DNA of 64,000 bases from Leptospira perolatii. Its GTDB lineage: Bacteria; Spirochaetota; Leptospiria; Leptospirales; Leptospiraceae. Shown here piece after piece: positions 8,241-16,937 of the stretch. How positions within the stretch are numbered: the stretch's first letter is position 1; the number at the start of each line of letters is the position of its first letter. A model generated the notes under the pieces. The model worked only from the letters and a program-made list of their open reading frames with translations, had not been told where the DNA came from and searched no databases. The position numbers and the translations under genes were made by a program. Location of the stretch: NCBI RefSeq assembly GCF_002811875.1, contig NZ_NPDZ01000016.1, forward strand, positions 1 to 64,000, given 5' to 3'.

Positions 8241-8267
8241 AGCCCTTGGTAGTAAAACTACTACCAT
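8226..8267 (-). CDS. Leader peptide MVVVLLPRAGFTP (branched-chain attenuator)
   Basis: A 13-codon frame on the minus strand, ATG at 8267 and TAG at 8228-8226, encoding MVVVLLPRAGFTP. Three consecutive Val codons then two Leu codons directly precede the segment that forms the antiterminator. Such runs of regulatory codons are the hallmark of ilv-type leader peptides, which sense charged tRNA-Val and tRNA-Leu. A promoter with good boxes lies 54-82 bp upstream and a U-tailed hairpin lies downstream. The first gene after it is the acetolactate synthase remnant, which matches the amino acids sensed; the intact genes now controlled are trpE and trpG. Confidence 0.82.
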   Translation of the reverse strand: MVVVLLPRAGFTP

Positions 8268-8320
8268 CCAAACGACCACCCAAAGAGTGAGGTTAGACTG
8301 TATTCCGCGAGAATTCATGA

Positions 8321-8349
8321 ATAATATAAAGGGCAGATTGCCCTGTCGA
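8321..8349 (-). promoter_or_regulatory. Promoter of the ilv-trpEG leader
   Basis: On the minus strand: -35 TCGACA (8349-8344), 17-bp spacer, -10 TATTAT (8326-8321); each box matches the sigma-70 consensus at five of six positions. Predicted transcription start near 8314, about 47 nt before the leader peptide ATG. Upstream, TTACTGA and TCAGTAA (8387-8393, 8408-8414) form a 7-bp inverted repeat of unknown use. Confidence 0.65.
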
Positions 8350-8481
8350 CATTCGGAAATACTTAATTTTAGAATGCAATCATTTTTTACTGAGCTAGTA
8401 TTATTTTTCAGTAATTCGATTCACACCCGTGTTAAAACGTAATAGATTCGTTTGAAATAGATTTTGGTAAGATCTTAAATT

Positions 8482-8495
8482 TATCTTTAAAGATA
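8482..8495. promoter_or_regulatory. Perfect palindrome upstream of tpx
   Basis: TATCTTTAAAGATA is a perfect 14-bp palindrome 45 bp before the tpx ATG. A possible -35/-10 pair (TTGAAA, 17 bp, TTAAAT) overlaps this stretch. It could be an operator for a redox regulator; it does not match the PerR box I know from Firmicutes. Role is inference. Confidence 0.4.
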
Positions 8496-8540
8496 CCTAT
8501 ATAGAAGTTAAGATTTCTGAAAAATGGAAAAGGAATCCTT

Positions 8541-9056
8541 ATGGCTAGCGTTACTCTCAAAGGCAACTCAGTGCAATTGGAAGGAAATTTACCTTCTCTA
8601 AATAGCAAAGCACCTATGTTTTCCGGAATCGCACAAGATCTCAAAACGATGAACTTATCCGATTTTACTGGAAAAGTAAAAATACTGGTAGGGGTTCCCA
8701 GTTTAGATACCTCGGTTTGTGCAATGGAAACGAAAAAGTTTCACGAAAGAGCAGCCAAAATGGACGGAGTAGTAACTGTCGTGATTTCGGGAGATCTACC
8801 ATTCGCGATGAAACGCTTCTGTACAATGGAAGGCATCAATTCGCCGAACTTGGTGACTTTGTCGCAATACAGAGATTTCTCTTTTTCGAAAGCGTACGGC
8901 ACTCATATCGCTGATGGCGGAATGAAAGGCCTATCGGCAAGGGCTGTATTTGTATTAGATAAAAATGATACAATAAGGTACGTGGAGCTGGTTCCTGAAA
9001 TCGCTAGTGAACCCAACTATGAGGCTGCAATTGGAGAAGCCAAAAAGCTTCTATAA
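8541..9056 (+). CDS. tpx: Thiol peroxidase Tpx
   Basis: A 171-residue atypical 2-Cys peroxiredoxin that reduces hydrogen and alkyl peroxides using thioredoxin. The peroxidatic Cys60 sits in [15 protein letters not shown] and the resolving Cys94 in RFCTMEG, the standard Tpx spacing. [13 protein letters not shown] and the C-terminal [17 protein letters not shown] are family conserved. Cytoplasmic, no signal peptide; full length. Start ATG has AAAAGGA upstream. A single-gene unit between the divergent ilv leader and a convergent aldehyde dehydrogenase. A perfect palindrome in its 5' region may be a stress operator. Confidence 0.93.
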   Translation: MASVTLKGNSVQLEGNLPSLNSKAPMFSGIAQDLKTMNLSDFTGKVKILVGVPSLDTSVCAMETKKFHERAAKMDGVVTVVISGDLPFAMKRFCTMEGINSPNLVTLSQYRDFSFSKAYGTHIADGGMKGLSARAVFVLDKNDTIRYVELVPEIASEPNYEAAIGEAKKLL

Positions 9057-9070
9057 AATCTGCCGAAAAG

Positions 9071-9101
9071 AAAAAACCCTCTCCCGGTTAAAGGAGAGGG
9101 T
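9071..9101 (-). terminator. Terminator of the aldehyde dehydrogenase gene
   Basis: A 9-bp perfect stem (9093-9101 with 9076-9084, 8-nt loop); on the minus strand it runs into a U tract (9076-9071). It lies in the convergent gap with tpx and may stop both transcripts. Confidence 0.7.
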
Positions 9102-9189
9102 CATATGAAACGGATATTCGGTATTTTCAATCACTTCTAAACATCAATACCAGATTTCCACACCTAGGAGAGTCCAAACTCCTGTGTCT

Positions 9190-10677
9190 TCAGACCAGGA
9201 ATTTCTTAGTTAGCTTCAAGAGCTTATCCACAAAACCTGTGTAAGGTGGATACATTAGATTGATCGAGCTAACGGCTGCTTGCTTGAACACAGCTTTTTC
9301 ATGCGAAAAGGTTCTAAAGCCCCACCAGCCGTGGTAACTACCATGCCCGGATTGATTGATTCCACCAAAAGGAAGATGCGGATTCGCCAGATGGATGATT
9401 ACATCGTTCACTGCAACTCCGCCCGAGGAAGTCTCTCTAAGCACCTTGGAAATCGCTTTTCTGCTTTTTCCGAAAATGTAAAGTGCGAGAGGCTTAGGCT
9501 TGGATAAAACTTTCTCCACTGCATCATCTAAATTTTTATACGACACGATAGGCATTACAGGTCCAAAGATCTCATCTTCCATAATCCTAGCATTCTCTGG
9601 AACGTTAGAGATCAAAGTTGGCGCGATAAAATTCTGAGAAGAGTCTGTCTGTCCTCCTAGAACTACCTTTGCTCCTTTCTCGGTCGCATCGTGAATGTAC
9701 CCGGCAACTCTTTGGAAGTTTCTTTGATTTACCAGCCTGCAAAAATCGGGATTGGATTTTACACTGTCTTCATCCTTTCCATAAAAGCTTTTTACAGCTT
9801 CGGTAGCGTATTTTACGAATTCATCCGTCTTACCTTCCGGAAGCAGTAAATAATCAGGAGCGACACAGGTTTGGCCCGCGTTCATGATTTTTCCCCACAT
9901 CAACTTTTTGGCGGCCTTTTTCAGATCCGCTCCGGGAGTGATAATCGCAGGAGATTTACCACCTAACTCAAGGGTTACGGTAGAAAGATGTTTTGCCGCG
10001 GCGGCCATCACGATTTTTCCAACGTGAGTGCTTCCGGTAAAGAAGATATGATCGAACGGGAGCTCCATCAGTGCGGTAGAAACCGTGTGATCTCCTTCAA
10101 AGACCGCAACCTCGTCCTCTGGAAAAGTTTCTTTTACTAATCGAGTCAGCAGCTTAGAAGTTTCTGGAGTAAATTCAGAAGGCTTTATGATCGCAGTATT
10201 GCCTGCGGATATCGCCGCTACCAGTGGTGCTATCGCTAAATAGAACGGATAGTTCCAAGGCGCAATGATCAAGGTCACACCTTTTGGCTCATATATAACC
10301 TTGCTAGATGCTCCGAACAAGGAAATCGGAGTACTCACTCGAATTGGGCGCATCCAACCTTTTACATGTCGAATCGCATCGTTCGCCTCTGCAATGCTTG
10401 GCATAATTTCGGTAAGGTCAGTCTCGTGCGGAGCCTTTTTGAAATCGCTCTGCAATGCTTGTTTAATATCCGGTGTTAAGCGCTCGATCGCTGCCTTTAA
10501 CTTTTTAAGCCTTTGGATTCTTTCCTTTGCTTTGGTTAATTTCAATACTTTGTGGAAATGCCTTTGCTGGCTATGAAAGACCCTTTCCATTTCCTTTGGA
10601 TTAGCTGGCGGAAAAGATGCGCTAGTGGAACCCGATGCCGGTGTAGTTTGGCGGGATTGCGTTAAGGTGGTCTGCAT
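9190..10677 (-). CDS. Aldehyde dehydrogenase, ALDH3-like
   Basis: A 495-residue NAD(P)-dependent aldehyde dehydrogenase. It shows PWNYP at 140-144, the Rossmann motif FTGSTHVGK (213-221), general base Glu237 in LELGGKSP and nucleophile Cys271 in NAGQTC. Overall pattern (short N-terminus, C-terminal [20 protein letters not shown]) is that of ALDH3 / coniferyl and fatty aldehyde dehydrogenases, which oxidise medium and long aliphatic or aromatic aldehydes. The first 30 residues are low-complexity Ser/Thr/Pro and may be dispensable. Monocistronic, with a terminator at 9071-9101. Exact substrate unknown. Confidence 0.9.
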   Translation of the reverse strand: MQTTLTQSRQTTPASGSTSASFPPANPKEMERVFHSQQRHFHKVLKLTKAKERIQRLKKLKAAIERLTPDIKQALQSDFKKAPHETDLTEIMPSIAEANDAIRHVKGWMRPIRVSTPISLFGASSKVIYEPKGVTLIIAPWNYPFYLAIAPLVAAISAGNTAIIKPSEFTPETSKLLTRLVKETFPEDEVAVFEGDHTVSTALMELPFDHIFFTGSTHVGKIVMAAAAKHLSTVTLELGGKSPAIITPGADLKKAAKKLMWGKIMNAGQTCVAPDYLLLPEGKTDEFVKYATEAVKSFYGKDEDSVKSNPDFCRLVNQRNFQRVAGYIHDATEKGAKVVLGGQTDSSQNFIAPTLISNVPENARIMEDEIFGPVMPIVSYKNLDDAVEKVLSKPKPLALYIFGKSRKAISKVLRETSSGGVAVNDVIIHLANPHLPFGGINQSGHGSYHGWWGFRTFSHEKAVFKQAAVSSINLMYPPYTGFVDKLLKLTKKFLV

Positions 10678-11090
10678 TTAGGTGTGCTCCTTTTGCACAG
10701 GGCTCGAATACGAGTCAGAATCTAAAGGATTATCAAACTCTATTTCAGAGAAATAGGCAACCCTTTTATTGAACGATCATTCCGTAACAAGCAGTGAGCC
10801 CCCTCTAATAACTGCACCTGGGTCGGTTTTTCAACCAATCGTTCGGAGAACCAACTTTTAAAAAAGTCGTCTGTTTTATGAAACGTTAGTCGCCATTCTT
10901 GATTCATAATTCCAATCTTTCTATAGCGGTCATGTAATCAAACGTTCACTCCAGTAAAAAACTTTAAAAAGAAAGCGCCACTAACGTACATTTTTTTCAA
11001 CATTTTTCGTATATATAAATCATCTAAGCGTGACTTTGAATGCCTATCTTTGCTCACGCTTCATTTTAAAAATTCGAAAAGAGATTTTGT
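10678..11090. other. Intergenic region, divergent control region
   Basis: A 413-bp gap between divergent genes. I see no gene. Near the dehydrogenase lies the near-palindrome GAACGATCATTC (10771-10782), of a kind bound by TetR-like repressors. Near the HDOD gene an 8-bp inverted repeat AAGCGTGA/TCACGCTT (11026-11033, 11054-11061) with a 20-nt loop lies in the probable 5' leader, after an AT-rich TATATA stretch. Neither matches a riboswitch I recognise. Confidence 0.4.
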
Positions 11091-12614
11091 ATGAGCCAAG
11101 TGGCAACACCTGAACTATACCACCACAAGGATGCTGGACTCTTCAGCAACTTAAAGGATCTAAATCAACCAATCAAAGAAAATGTTCCGTTCCATTTCAA
11201 ATTTCATACACTAACAGAAGACATTGATACGATTTTAGCGAGAACTTTGGATCGCTTCCTCTTGCATTTGGATATTATTTATATTAGAGATTCAGTTTTT
11301 GCCGCATTAAAAGAGACCGTGTCCAATACAGTAAAAGCGAATGTGAAAAGAATCTATTTCAGAGAGCTACAAGCCGACATTCATGATCCTCTGAAGTATC
11401 GCAGCAACATCGTAGGCTTTAAACAGACTTATTTGGAAAACAAAGATAAGTATGATAGCCTACTTCACAAAAACAACTATGTGATTGTGGTTTCATTTAT
11501 TCATAATAAAGAAATGATTCGAATCCGGGTCATGAATAATGTCAAACTTAGTTTAGAAGAAACCGAGCGCATTAACCAGAGAATCGGTCAGGCTAAAACT
11601 TATACGGATCTAGCGGAAGCTTTTCTAGAGAACAATGACGAAACAGAAGGAGCCGGGTTAGGACTAATAATGATTCTGATGATGTTAAAAAATGACGGAC
11701 TCGGAGCAGGTTCTTATAGAGTAGAAAGCCAAGGAAATAATACTTCTATTATCATCGATATCCCTCTGAACATTCAGAAAGAAAACCTTCAGCTCAAAAA
11801 AGTCGAAACCATTATCAAAGAGGTCGATCAGCTTCCCACTTTTCCGAAGGCGATACAAGATATCCAAACTATGATCGATAAGCCGAATTCGAGTATTAAT
11901 CAGATCGCAGAAATGATCAAACGAGACGTTTCGCTCTCCGCAAATATCCTAAAGCTTGCCAATTCTGCAGCGTTCAGAAGAGGGGGAAAAGTGGAGTCTC
12001 TGGATAGAGCAGTCCAGTTAATCGGACTAAAGGAACTGCAAGGCCTGCTCTACTCCTTAGGTACAAAGGAAATTTTGGAAAAAAGATATCCTGCATTCCT
12101 GATGATTTGGGAAAAATCGAACCAGTGCGCGTACTATTCCAAACTCATCGCTCAAAGAATCGGACTCAACAAGGATGTAACGAGCAATCTAGTCTCTGCG
12201 GCACTTTTGCACGATATCGGTGAAATCATCCTTTTATCCCTAGAACCGGAGTGTATGGAAAAAATTCATACTTACTCTGCCTCCAAGGAAATCGCTTCTG
12301 CAATCTCAATGGAAGAGGCAAGCCTTGGAATTACTCATACAAAGTTAGGCGCTCTGATCGCGGAAAAATGGCATTTTCCTCAACTATACTCTGACGTTAT
12401 GGAGTATCATCACAGACCTTTAGCTCACAGTGAAGGGAACAAGGAATTTCTTTATCCAATCTACTTGGCAGACATGATGATCAAAATCGGAGAAGGAGAA
12501 GCAAAGTTTTCTGAAATTCCAGAGGATATACTCAAATTTTGTAATATTCTTTCTTCCGGAGATTTTCATTCCTTCCGGACAAAGGCTGCAGAAAGTTTTA
12601 ATTCCGTATACTGA
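11091..12614 (+). CDS. HDOD protein with N-terminal GHKL ATPase-like domain
   Basis: A 507-residue two-part signalling protein. Residues about 55-225 resemble a GHKL/histidine-kinase-type ATPase: [14 protein letters not shown] in the N-box position and [14 protein letters not shown] as the glycine-rich lid. Residues about 235-440 are an HDOD domain ([46 protein letters not shown]). HDOD is the catalytically inactive relative of HD hydrolases and usually scaffolds signalling. No transmembrane segment or phosphoacceptor His box is seen, so it is not a conventional kinase. Transcribed alone after a structured leader. Confidence 0.82.
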   Translation: MSQVATPELYHHKDAGLFSNLKDLNQPIKENVPFHFKFHTLTEDIDTILARTLDRFLLHLDIIYIRDSVFAALKETVSNTVKANVKRIYFRELQADIHDPLKYRSNIVGFKQTYLENKDKYDSLLHKNNYVIVVSFIHNKEMIRIRVMNNVKLSLEETERINQRIGQAKTYTDLAEAFLENNDETEGAGLGLIMILMMLKNDGLGAGSYRVESQGNNTSIIIDIPLNIQKENLQLKKVETIIKEVDQLPTFPKAIQDIQTMIDKPNSSINQIAEMIKRDVSLSANILKLANSAAFRRGGKVESLDRAVQLIGLKELQGLLYSLGTKEILEKRYPAFLMIWEKSNQCAYYSKLIAQRIGLNKDVTSNLVSAALLHDIGEIILLSLEPECMEKIHTYSASKEIASAISMEEASLGITHTKLGALIAEKWHFPQLYSDVMEYHHRPLAHSEGNKEFLYPIYLADMMIKIGEGEAKFSEIPEDILKFCNILSSGDFHSFRTKAAESFNSVY

Positions 12615-12781
12615 TTTCCGAACAGTGTAAGCCGACAAATGGGCATTTGACTATCTGTAACGAACGCTATTCAAAGTTTTTCTAATTTACCCAAGGATTC
12701 AAAACAATATACCTTCGGGCGTATTGTGAAAGAGCACGTTATGCACACATAATCAAGGCATTCCCGGAGGGGATTTAAAAC

Positions 12782-14092
12782 ATGTCGCGCATAACTCGAC
12801 AAACAACAAAACTACTTGCTACTCTTTCACTGGTGCTTTGCGTTTCCTGCTCTTCCCAACAAGATCCTGCTTACCAATGGCTCTTAGGTTTGGTAGATGG
12901 AAATCCTGCTGCACCTGCTCCCACAGGATCTCAAGACTTTGGAATTGATATACAGGACGAAACAGCTCCTGTAGATTTTGTCTTTGATACGACTCGAACC
13001 ATATTGGTGAACGTTCAAGTTCTATTGGACGGCACTACCGGTTTGCCGTTAGACGGAACTTCCGTACAAGTCACCATGGCTTCATCGGACCCAAGCCTTC
13101 CCAGTACTAAAACGATTTTCTCAGCGTACACAAACCCGAACGGAGAAGTCCAAGGTAGCTTTACCGTAGACGCTGATACGAATTGCGTCCACTTACGTGT
13201 AGAGGCGTTCGGAAAACTTTACGAAGCAGATATTGATATTATAAAGGTTACGAAGATCAGCAGACGTATCTCGATTTCGTTTAACGGAAACGTGATCGAA
13301 CTTCCAGATACTGACGGAGACGGTGTGCCTGATATCGCAGACTCTTATCCAACGGATCCGAATAGAGTTAGCACGATTCGGATTCCAGCAACGGATTATT
13401 ATTCCATCGCATTCGAAGATTTATACCCAGCACAGGGAGATTCAGATTTCAACGACTACGTAATCCGCGCAGTGTTTGAAGAAGATCTGAATAAATACGG
13501 AGAAGTCGTCCGAGTCAGAGGAAGGTTTACACACGTCGCAAAAGGTGCAGCCTATAATCATGTTCTGAAAATCGGCTTACCACATGCAGAAGTTGCAAAC
13601 TACACTCTCCAAAGAATCAGTACAGACGGAAGCACGGTCGAAGCCAATCTAGAAGGCACAGGCCCTGCAATGGACAGCTTGGAAGTGTTGCCTAGCAGTA
13701 ATACGACGATCACCTCTTCTAACGCGAGCAAAAAGAATACGACTTTCCAAATCGGAAAATCGGCCAAGTTAGAAGTGATCCTTTCCAAACCAATATCCAA
13801 AATTGCGCTGGGTTCTGCGCCTTATGATACATTTATCCATGTGATCAATACTGGAAAAGATATCCATATGGCAAATCGGTTCTTTGATTCAGCAGGAAAG
13901 GATTTGTATAGAGACAGCACTGGATTCCCTTGGGCTCTACTCATCCCGGGAAATTTCCTCTGGCCTTACGAAAGAATCAATATAAGAACCGCTTATTCAC
14001 AGTTCCAACCTTGGTATGAATCACTTGGAACTACTGATTTGGATTGGTTCCGAACTCCAAATCTGTCGGATGTATTTCCAGCAACGCCCTAA
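12782..14092 (+). CDS. LruC-domain lipoprotein
   Basis: A 436-residue surface-type protein. Signal peptide with lipobox near LVLCVSCSS (Cys20 or Cys23 lipidated). Residues about 178-198 hold a DTDGDGVPDIADSYPTDPNR calcium-binding thrombospondin-type repeat, followed by the LruC domain (YYSIAFEDLYPAQGDSDFNDYV, DUF4842-like). LruC itself is a Leptospira lipoprotein linked to recurrent uveitis antibodies; this could be its orthologue, but I cannot prove it against paralogues. GGAGGGG lies upstream of the ATG. Ends in a strong terminator, so probably its own transcript. Confidence 0.82.
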   Translation: MSRITRQTTKLLATLSLVLCVSCSSQQDPAYQWLLGLVDGNPAAPAPTGSQDFGIDIQDETAPVDFVFDTTRTILVNVQVLLDGTTGLPLDGTSVQVTMASSDPSLPSTKTIFSAYTNPNGEVQGSFTVDADTNCVHLRVEAFGKLYEADIDIIKVTKISRRISISFNGNVIELPDTDGDGVPDIADSYPTDPNRVSTIRIPATDYYSIAFEDLYPAQGDSDFNDYVIRAVFEEDLNKYGEVVRVRGRFTHVAKGAAYNHVLKIGLPHAEVANYTLQRISTDGSTVEANLEGTGPAMDSLEVLPSSNTTITSSNASKKNTTFQIGKSAKLEVILSKPISKIALGSAPYDTFIHVINTGKDIHMANRFFDSAGKDLYRDSTGFPWALLIPGNFLWPYERINIRTAYSQFQPWYESLGTTDLDWFRTPNLSDVFPATP

Positions 14093-14123
14093 GGACTCCT
14101 GAAAGAGTAAAAAGCATCCTTCC

Positions 14124-14160
14124 AAGCCTTCCCCCTTCGGCCGGGGGAAGGCTTTTTTTT
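14124..14160 (+). terminator. Strong intrinsic terminator
   Basis: 12-bp perfect stem (14124-14135 with 14143-14154), 7-nt loop, followed by a run of T to 14160. Terminates the LruC-domain lipoprotein transcript. Confidence 0.9.
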
Positions 14161-14186
14161 CCTTTTCGAGTCACGAGATCTAGCCT

Positions 14187-15248
14187 ATGCTGATCCATGT
14201 GAGTTCAGGCTCCTTGAAATCCCCAGATCCAAATTCCTTCGGCTCCGAGTCAGAGCAAAATTTTGCATATTTCTTACCATTAGTAGATGAGATCTCTCCG
14301 ATTATCGCCTTGGATGAAGACTACATGGTTCGATATGCCAATACTTGCTTTAAGAAGGAGTTCCTACTTGGATCCAGTCCGATCGGAAAAAGTCTATTTT
14401 TGCTTCTAGATTTGGATTCAAAAGAAGAGGCCAATCTAAAAGAGAATCTGGAAAAGACCAAAAATACACTCACGAGAGTGCAAAACCAGGAATTTCGGAA
14501 AGGGAAGAAATTCTACGGATATTCGTTATTTCATTTCGAGTCTTACATCGGAATGATTCTGAAAGATATCAGCCATAACAAAAAGCTCGAAAAGAAGGTA
14601 GCTTCCCTGCATACAAAAGTTCTGGCCTCCCAAGAAGAGGAAAGGTCCAGATTGTCAAGGGAGCTGCATGATGGTGTAGGACAATTAGTGCTGGCCGCTA
14701 AGTTGCATTTCCAGGCTTACGAAAGATCCCCATCGGAGCACCCGGAATCATTCAAAGCTGGATTAGAACTTATCGATCGAGCAAGCCAAGAATTACGCGA
14801 AATTTACACAAATTTACAACCTTCTTCTCTAAAAGAACTAGGGTTGGAAGCTGCGGTACGATCCCTAACAAGCCAAATATTTCCGTTGCAAAAGATACAA
14901 GTTAAGACTAACTTCCATATCGCCGAAAATATACCACAGCATATTCAAAATCAAACCTATCGAATTCTGCAAGAGATCTGTGCAAATATTCTGAAACATT
15001 CTCAAGCAAACAAGGTGGAACTTCGTCTATTATCAGAGAACGGTTATCTGGTGGTGAGCGCTAGGGACAATGGAAAGGGATTTGAAGAGAAGGAGGCAAG
15101 ACTGAAAGCGACAGGTTTCGGATTGGAAAATATCAGGAGGAGGACCGAAGACTTGAACGGTACTCTCTTTCTGGAATCGCGACCAGGTAAAGGGACTTAT
15201 TACGTTCTACGGATTCCACTTTACCAACTTTCAAAGGAGAAAGTATGA
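14187..15248 (+). CDS. Cytoplasmic sensor histidine kinase, NarL-system type
   Basis: A 353-residue kinase of the HisKA_3 class. Residues about 30-130 look like a PAS sensory domain; a short coiled coil leads to EEERSRLSRELHDGVGQL with phosphoacceptor His161; the HATPase domain has the N-box EICANILKHSQA and DNGKGF. No membrane segments, so the signal is probably cytoplasmic. Its stop overlaps the start of a NarL/FixJ regulator by four bases (ATGA), so the two form a cognate pair. Start ATG at 14187 is 27 bp after the previous terminator; the ribosome site is weak. Confidence 0.9.
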   Translation: MLIHVSSGSLKSPDPNSFGSESEQNFAYFLPLVDEISPIIALDEDYMVRYANTCFKKEFLLGSSPIGKSLFLLLDLDSKEEANLKENLEKTKNTLTRVQNQEFRKGKKFYGYSLFHFESYIGMILKDISHNKKLEKKVASLHTKVLASQEEERSRLSRELHDGVGQLVLAAKLHFQAYERSPSEHPESFKAGLELIDRASQELREIYTNLQPSSLKELGLEAAVRSLTSQIFPLQKIQVKTNFHIAENIPQHIQNQTYRILQEICANILKHSQANKVELRLLSENGYLVVSARDNGKGFEEKEARLKATGFGLENIRRRTEDLNGTLFLESRPGKGTYYVLRIPLYQLSKEKV

Positions 15249-15931
15249 ACCCTCAACCTTCTGTTTGTAAACTTTATCTGGTGGATGACCATGCAATTCT
15301 TCGTGAAGGGCTAAGGCTGATTATATCTGGCCAGAGTGATTTAGAAATCGTTGGAGAAAACGCTAACGCAGAAAAGGCGTTAGATGAGATCGGAAAATTA
15401 GAGCCCGATCTTGTAATTACAGATATTTCCATGCCGGGAGTCAGCGGCATTGATCTTGTAAAAGGAATCAAAAGATATTATCCAAAGATACAGGTTATTA
15501 TTTTATCTCGCCACGATAACGAAGAATATATCCAAAAACTGGTAGATCTCGGAATCAACGGTTACGTGCTGAAAGATGATGCAGGTGAAGATCTGCTCAG
15601 AGCGATTGATGCAGTACGTAGAAAAGAAACTTATCTTAGCCCAAGAATTGCAACTAGAGTTCTATCTGGTATGAATCGTAAGAAAGGCGGAGACCAACCA
15701 GAGGATGGATTGAACGCAGGTCCTTCAGTTTTCTCCGTACTTTCCGATCGTGAAAGACAGATTCTAAAATTGATAGCAGAAGGGAACTCCAACGAAGAGA
15801 TCGGCAAGCTACTTCATATCTCTCCTGCCACAGTGAAAGTACACAGGGCAAATATTATGAAAAAACTAGACTTGCACAAAGTAGCAGACCTAGTCGTGTA
15901 CGCGATCCGCGCTGGAATTGTAGAGAGCTGA
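15245..15931 (+). CDS. NarL/FixJ family response regulator
   Basis: A 228-residue transcription factor. The receiver domain has the acidic pair DD at residues 14-15, phosphorylated Asp60 in LVITDISMPG, Ser in place of the usual Thr (ILSRHD) and Lys in YVLKDD. The C-terminal LuxR-type helix-turn-helix (SVLSDRERQILKLIAEGNSNEEIGKLLHISPATVKVHRANIMKKL) is canonical. Coupled to the kinase gene upstream. Targets unknown. The short stretch after its stop (15936-15968) is an imperfect inverted repeat, GGCGAT..ATCGCC. Confidence 0.93.
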   Translation: MNPQPSVCKLYLVDDHAILREGLRLIISGQSDLEIVGENANAEKALDEIGKLEPDLVITDISMPGVSGIDLVKGIKRYYPKIQVIILSRHDNEEYIQKLVDLGINGYVLKDDAGEDLLRAIDAVRRKETYLSPRIATRVLSGMNRKKGGDQPEDGLNAGPSVFSVLSDRERQILKLIAEGNSNEEIGKLLHISPATVKVHRANIMKKLDLHKVADLVVYAIRAGIVES

Positions 15932-16203
15932 GCGAGAGGCGATGTGTCCTAAATTAAGGTCGATCGCCAATCTTAGTTTCTAAATTAAGTGCATTGCATG
16001 AACGTCATTTGCGTTTTGCCGTTGAGTCGGCTTTTAAGCGCTACGCGCTAATTCAATCTTTATAATTTTTTATCTCTTTCAATTCACTTGAAATCCGCTC
16101 CCTTTGCTCGCGAACCTCATATTCATCCTGGATCCCCATCCAGAATTCAACGGAATTGCCGGAAATGCTTAATAGCGCTAGCACCGAAACAGTTCGTACA
16201 AAT

Positions 16204-16788
16204 TTATTCTTCTTCCTTAAGATTGTTTTCGATCCGAAAGTTTGGTACGAACCATATTAAAGCAATCAGGCAGATCGCGATAAAAGCAATTTTCGGAAAG
16301 CCAATGAGGGAGATGATTGCAGCAGAAGTATTTAGCCCGATCGTAACATAACTTTTGGAATGGCCTGTGTATGCCTTGGAGAAAGCAGAGTCCGCCCCAT
16401 GTAGACGACACAGCTGTTGCACTAAAATAACGTACGATAAGGTGACTAAGGCTAATACTGCAGCATAAAATGCGACGGTGATATCTGCAAAGGCACTAGC
16501 GCCCATTGTCGCGGTTGTAAACGGAATAAGCGAAAGCCAAAATAGAGAAAGCATATTGAACCAGAGAATTCTGTTGTTAACCGTTCTTGCTCTATGGAAC
16601 AAATGATGATGAGTGCTCCAGTAGAGGCCGACAAAAACAAAACTAAGTGCATAACTGACGAAAAGAGGATAGGCATCAATATAGTTTTGCCAAGTGGGAT
16701 TGTGGGGAACTTTTAATTCCAGCACCATGATGGTAATGATGATAGCAATTATGCCGTCAGAAAACGCTTCGAGCCGATTCTTTTCCAT
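16204..16788 (-). CDS. TMEM175-type potassium channel subunit (DUF1211)
   Basis: A 194-residue protein with about six transmembrane helices. Helix 1 carries the family signature RLEAFSDGIIAIIITIMVLEL (the FSD motif lining the pore in TMEM175 channels), followed by LFVSYALSFVFVGLYWSTHHHLF. Bacterial TMEM175 proteins form tetrameric potassium-permeable channels. Full length for the bacterial group. No operon partner; it sits at the edge of the AT-rich accessory patch that also holds the attC-like site and the toxin-antitoxin pair. The 272-bp spacer downstream (15932-16203) has no gene but carries short GC hairpins. Confidence 0.85.
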   Translation of the reverse strand: MEKNRLEAFSDGIIAIIITIMVLELKVPHNPTWQNYIDAYPLFVSYALSFVFVGLYWSTHHHLFHRARTVNNRILWFNMLSLFWLSLIPFTTATMGASAFADITVAFYAAVLALVTLSYVILVQQLCRLHGADSAFSKAYTGHSKSYVTIGLNTSAAIISLIGFPKIAFIAICLIALIWFVPNFRIENNLKEEE

Positions 16789-16937
16789 GAGTTGTACCGG
16801 TTGGAATTCTATTACGTTTTGCTTAGACTGGTCAAGAAATCTTCTCCTTCAAAGTTACCGTATAATTTGCTGAGTTGGAGCGAGGATCGTCTTGGCACCC
16901 TAAAACGAAACGAGAAGCCGTAGTTAGGCACAACTCT

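Noticed and set aside
11026..11061. Riboswitch in the HDOD gene leader
   Set aside because: Only one 8-bp stem with a 20-nt loop is visible; no match to a known aptamer consensus, so not called.
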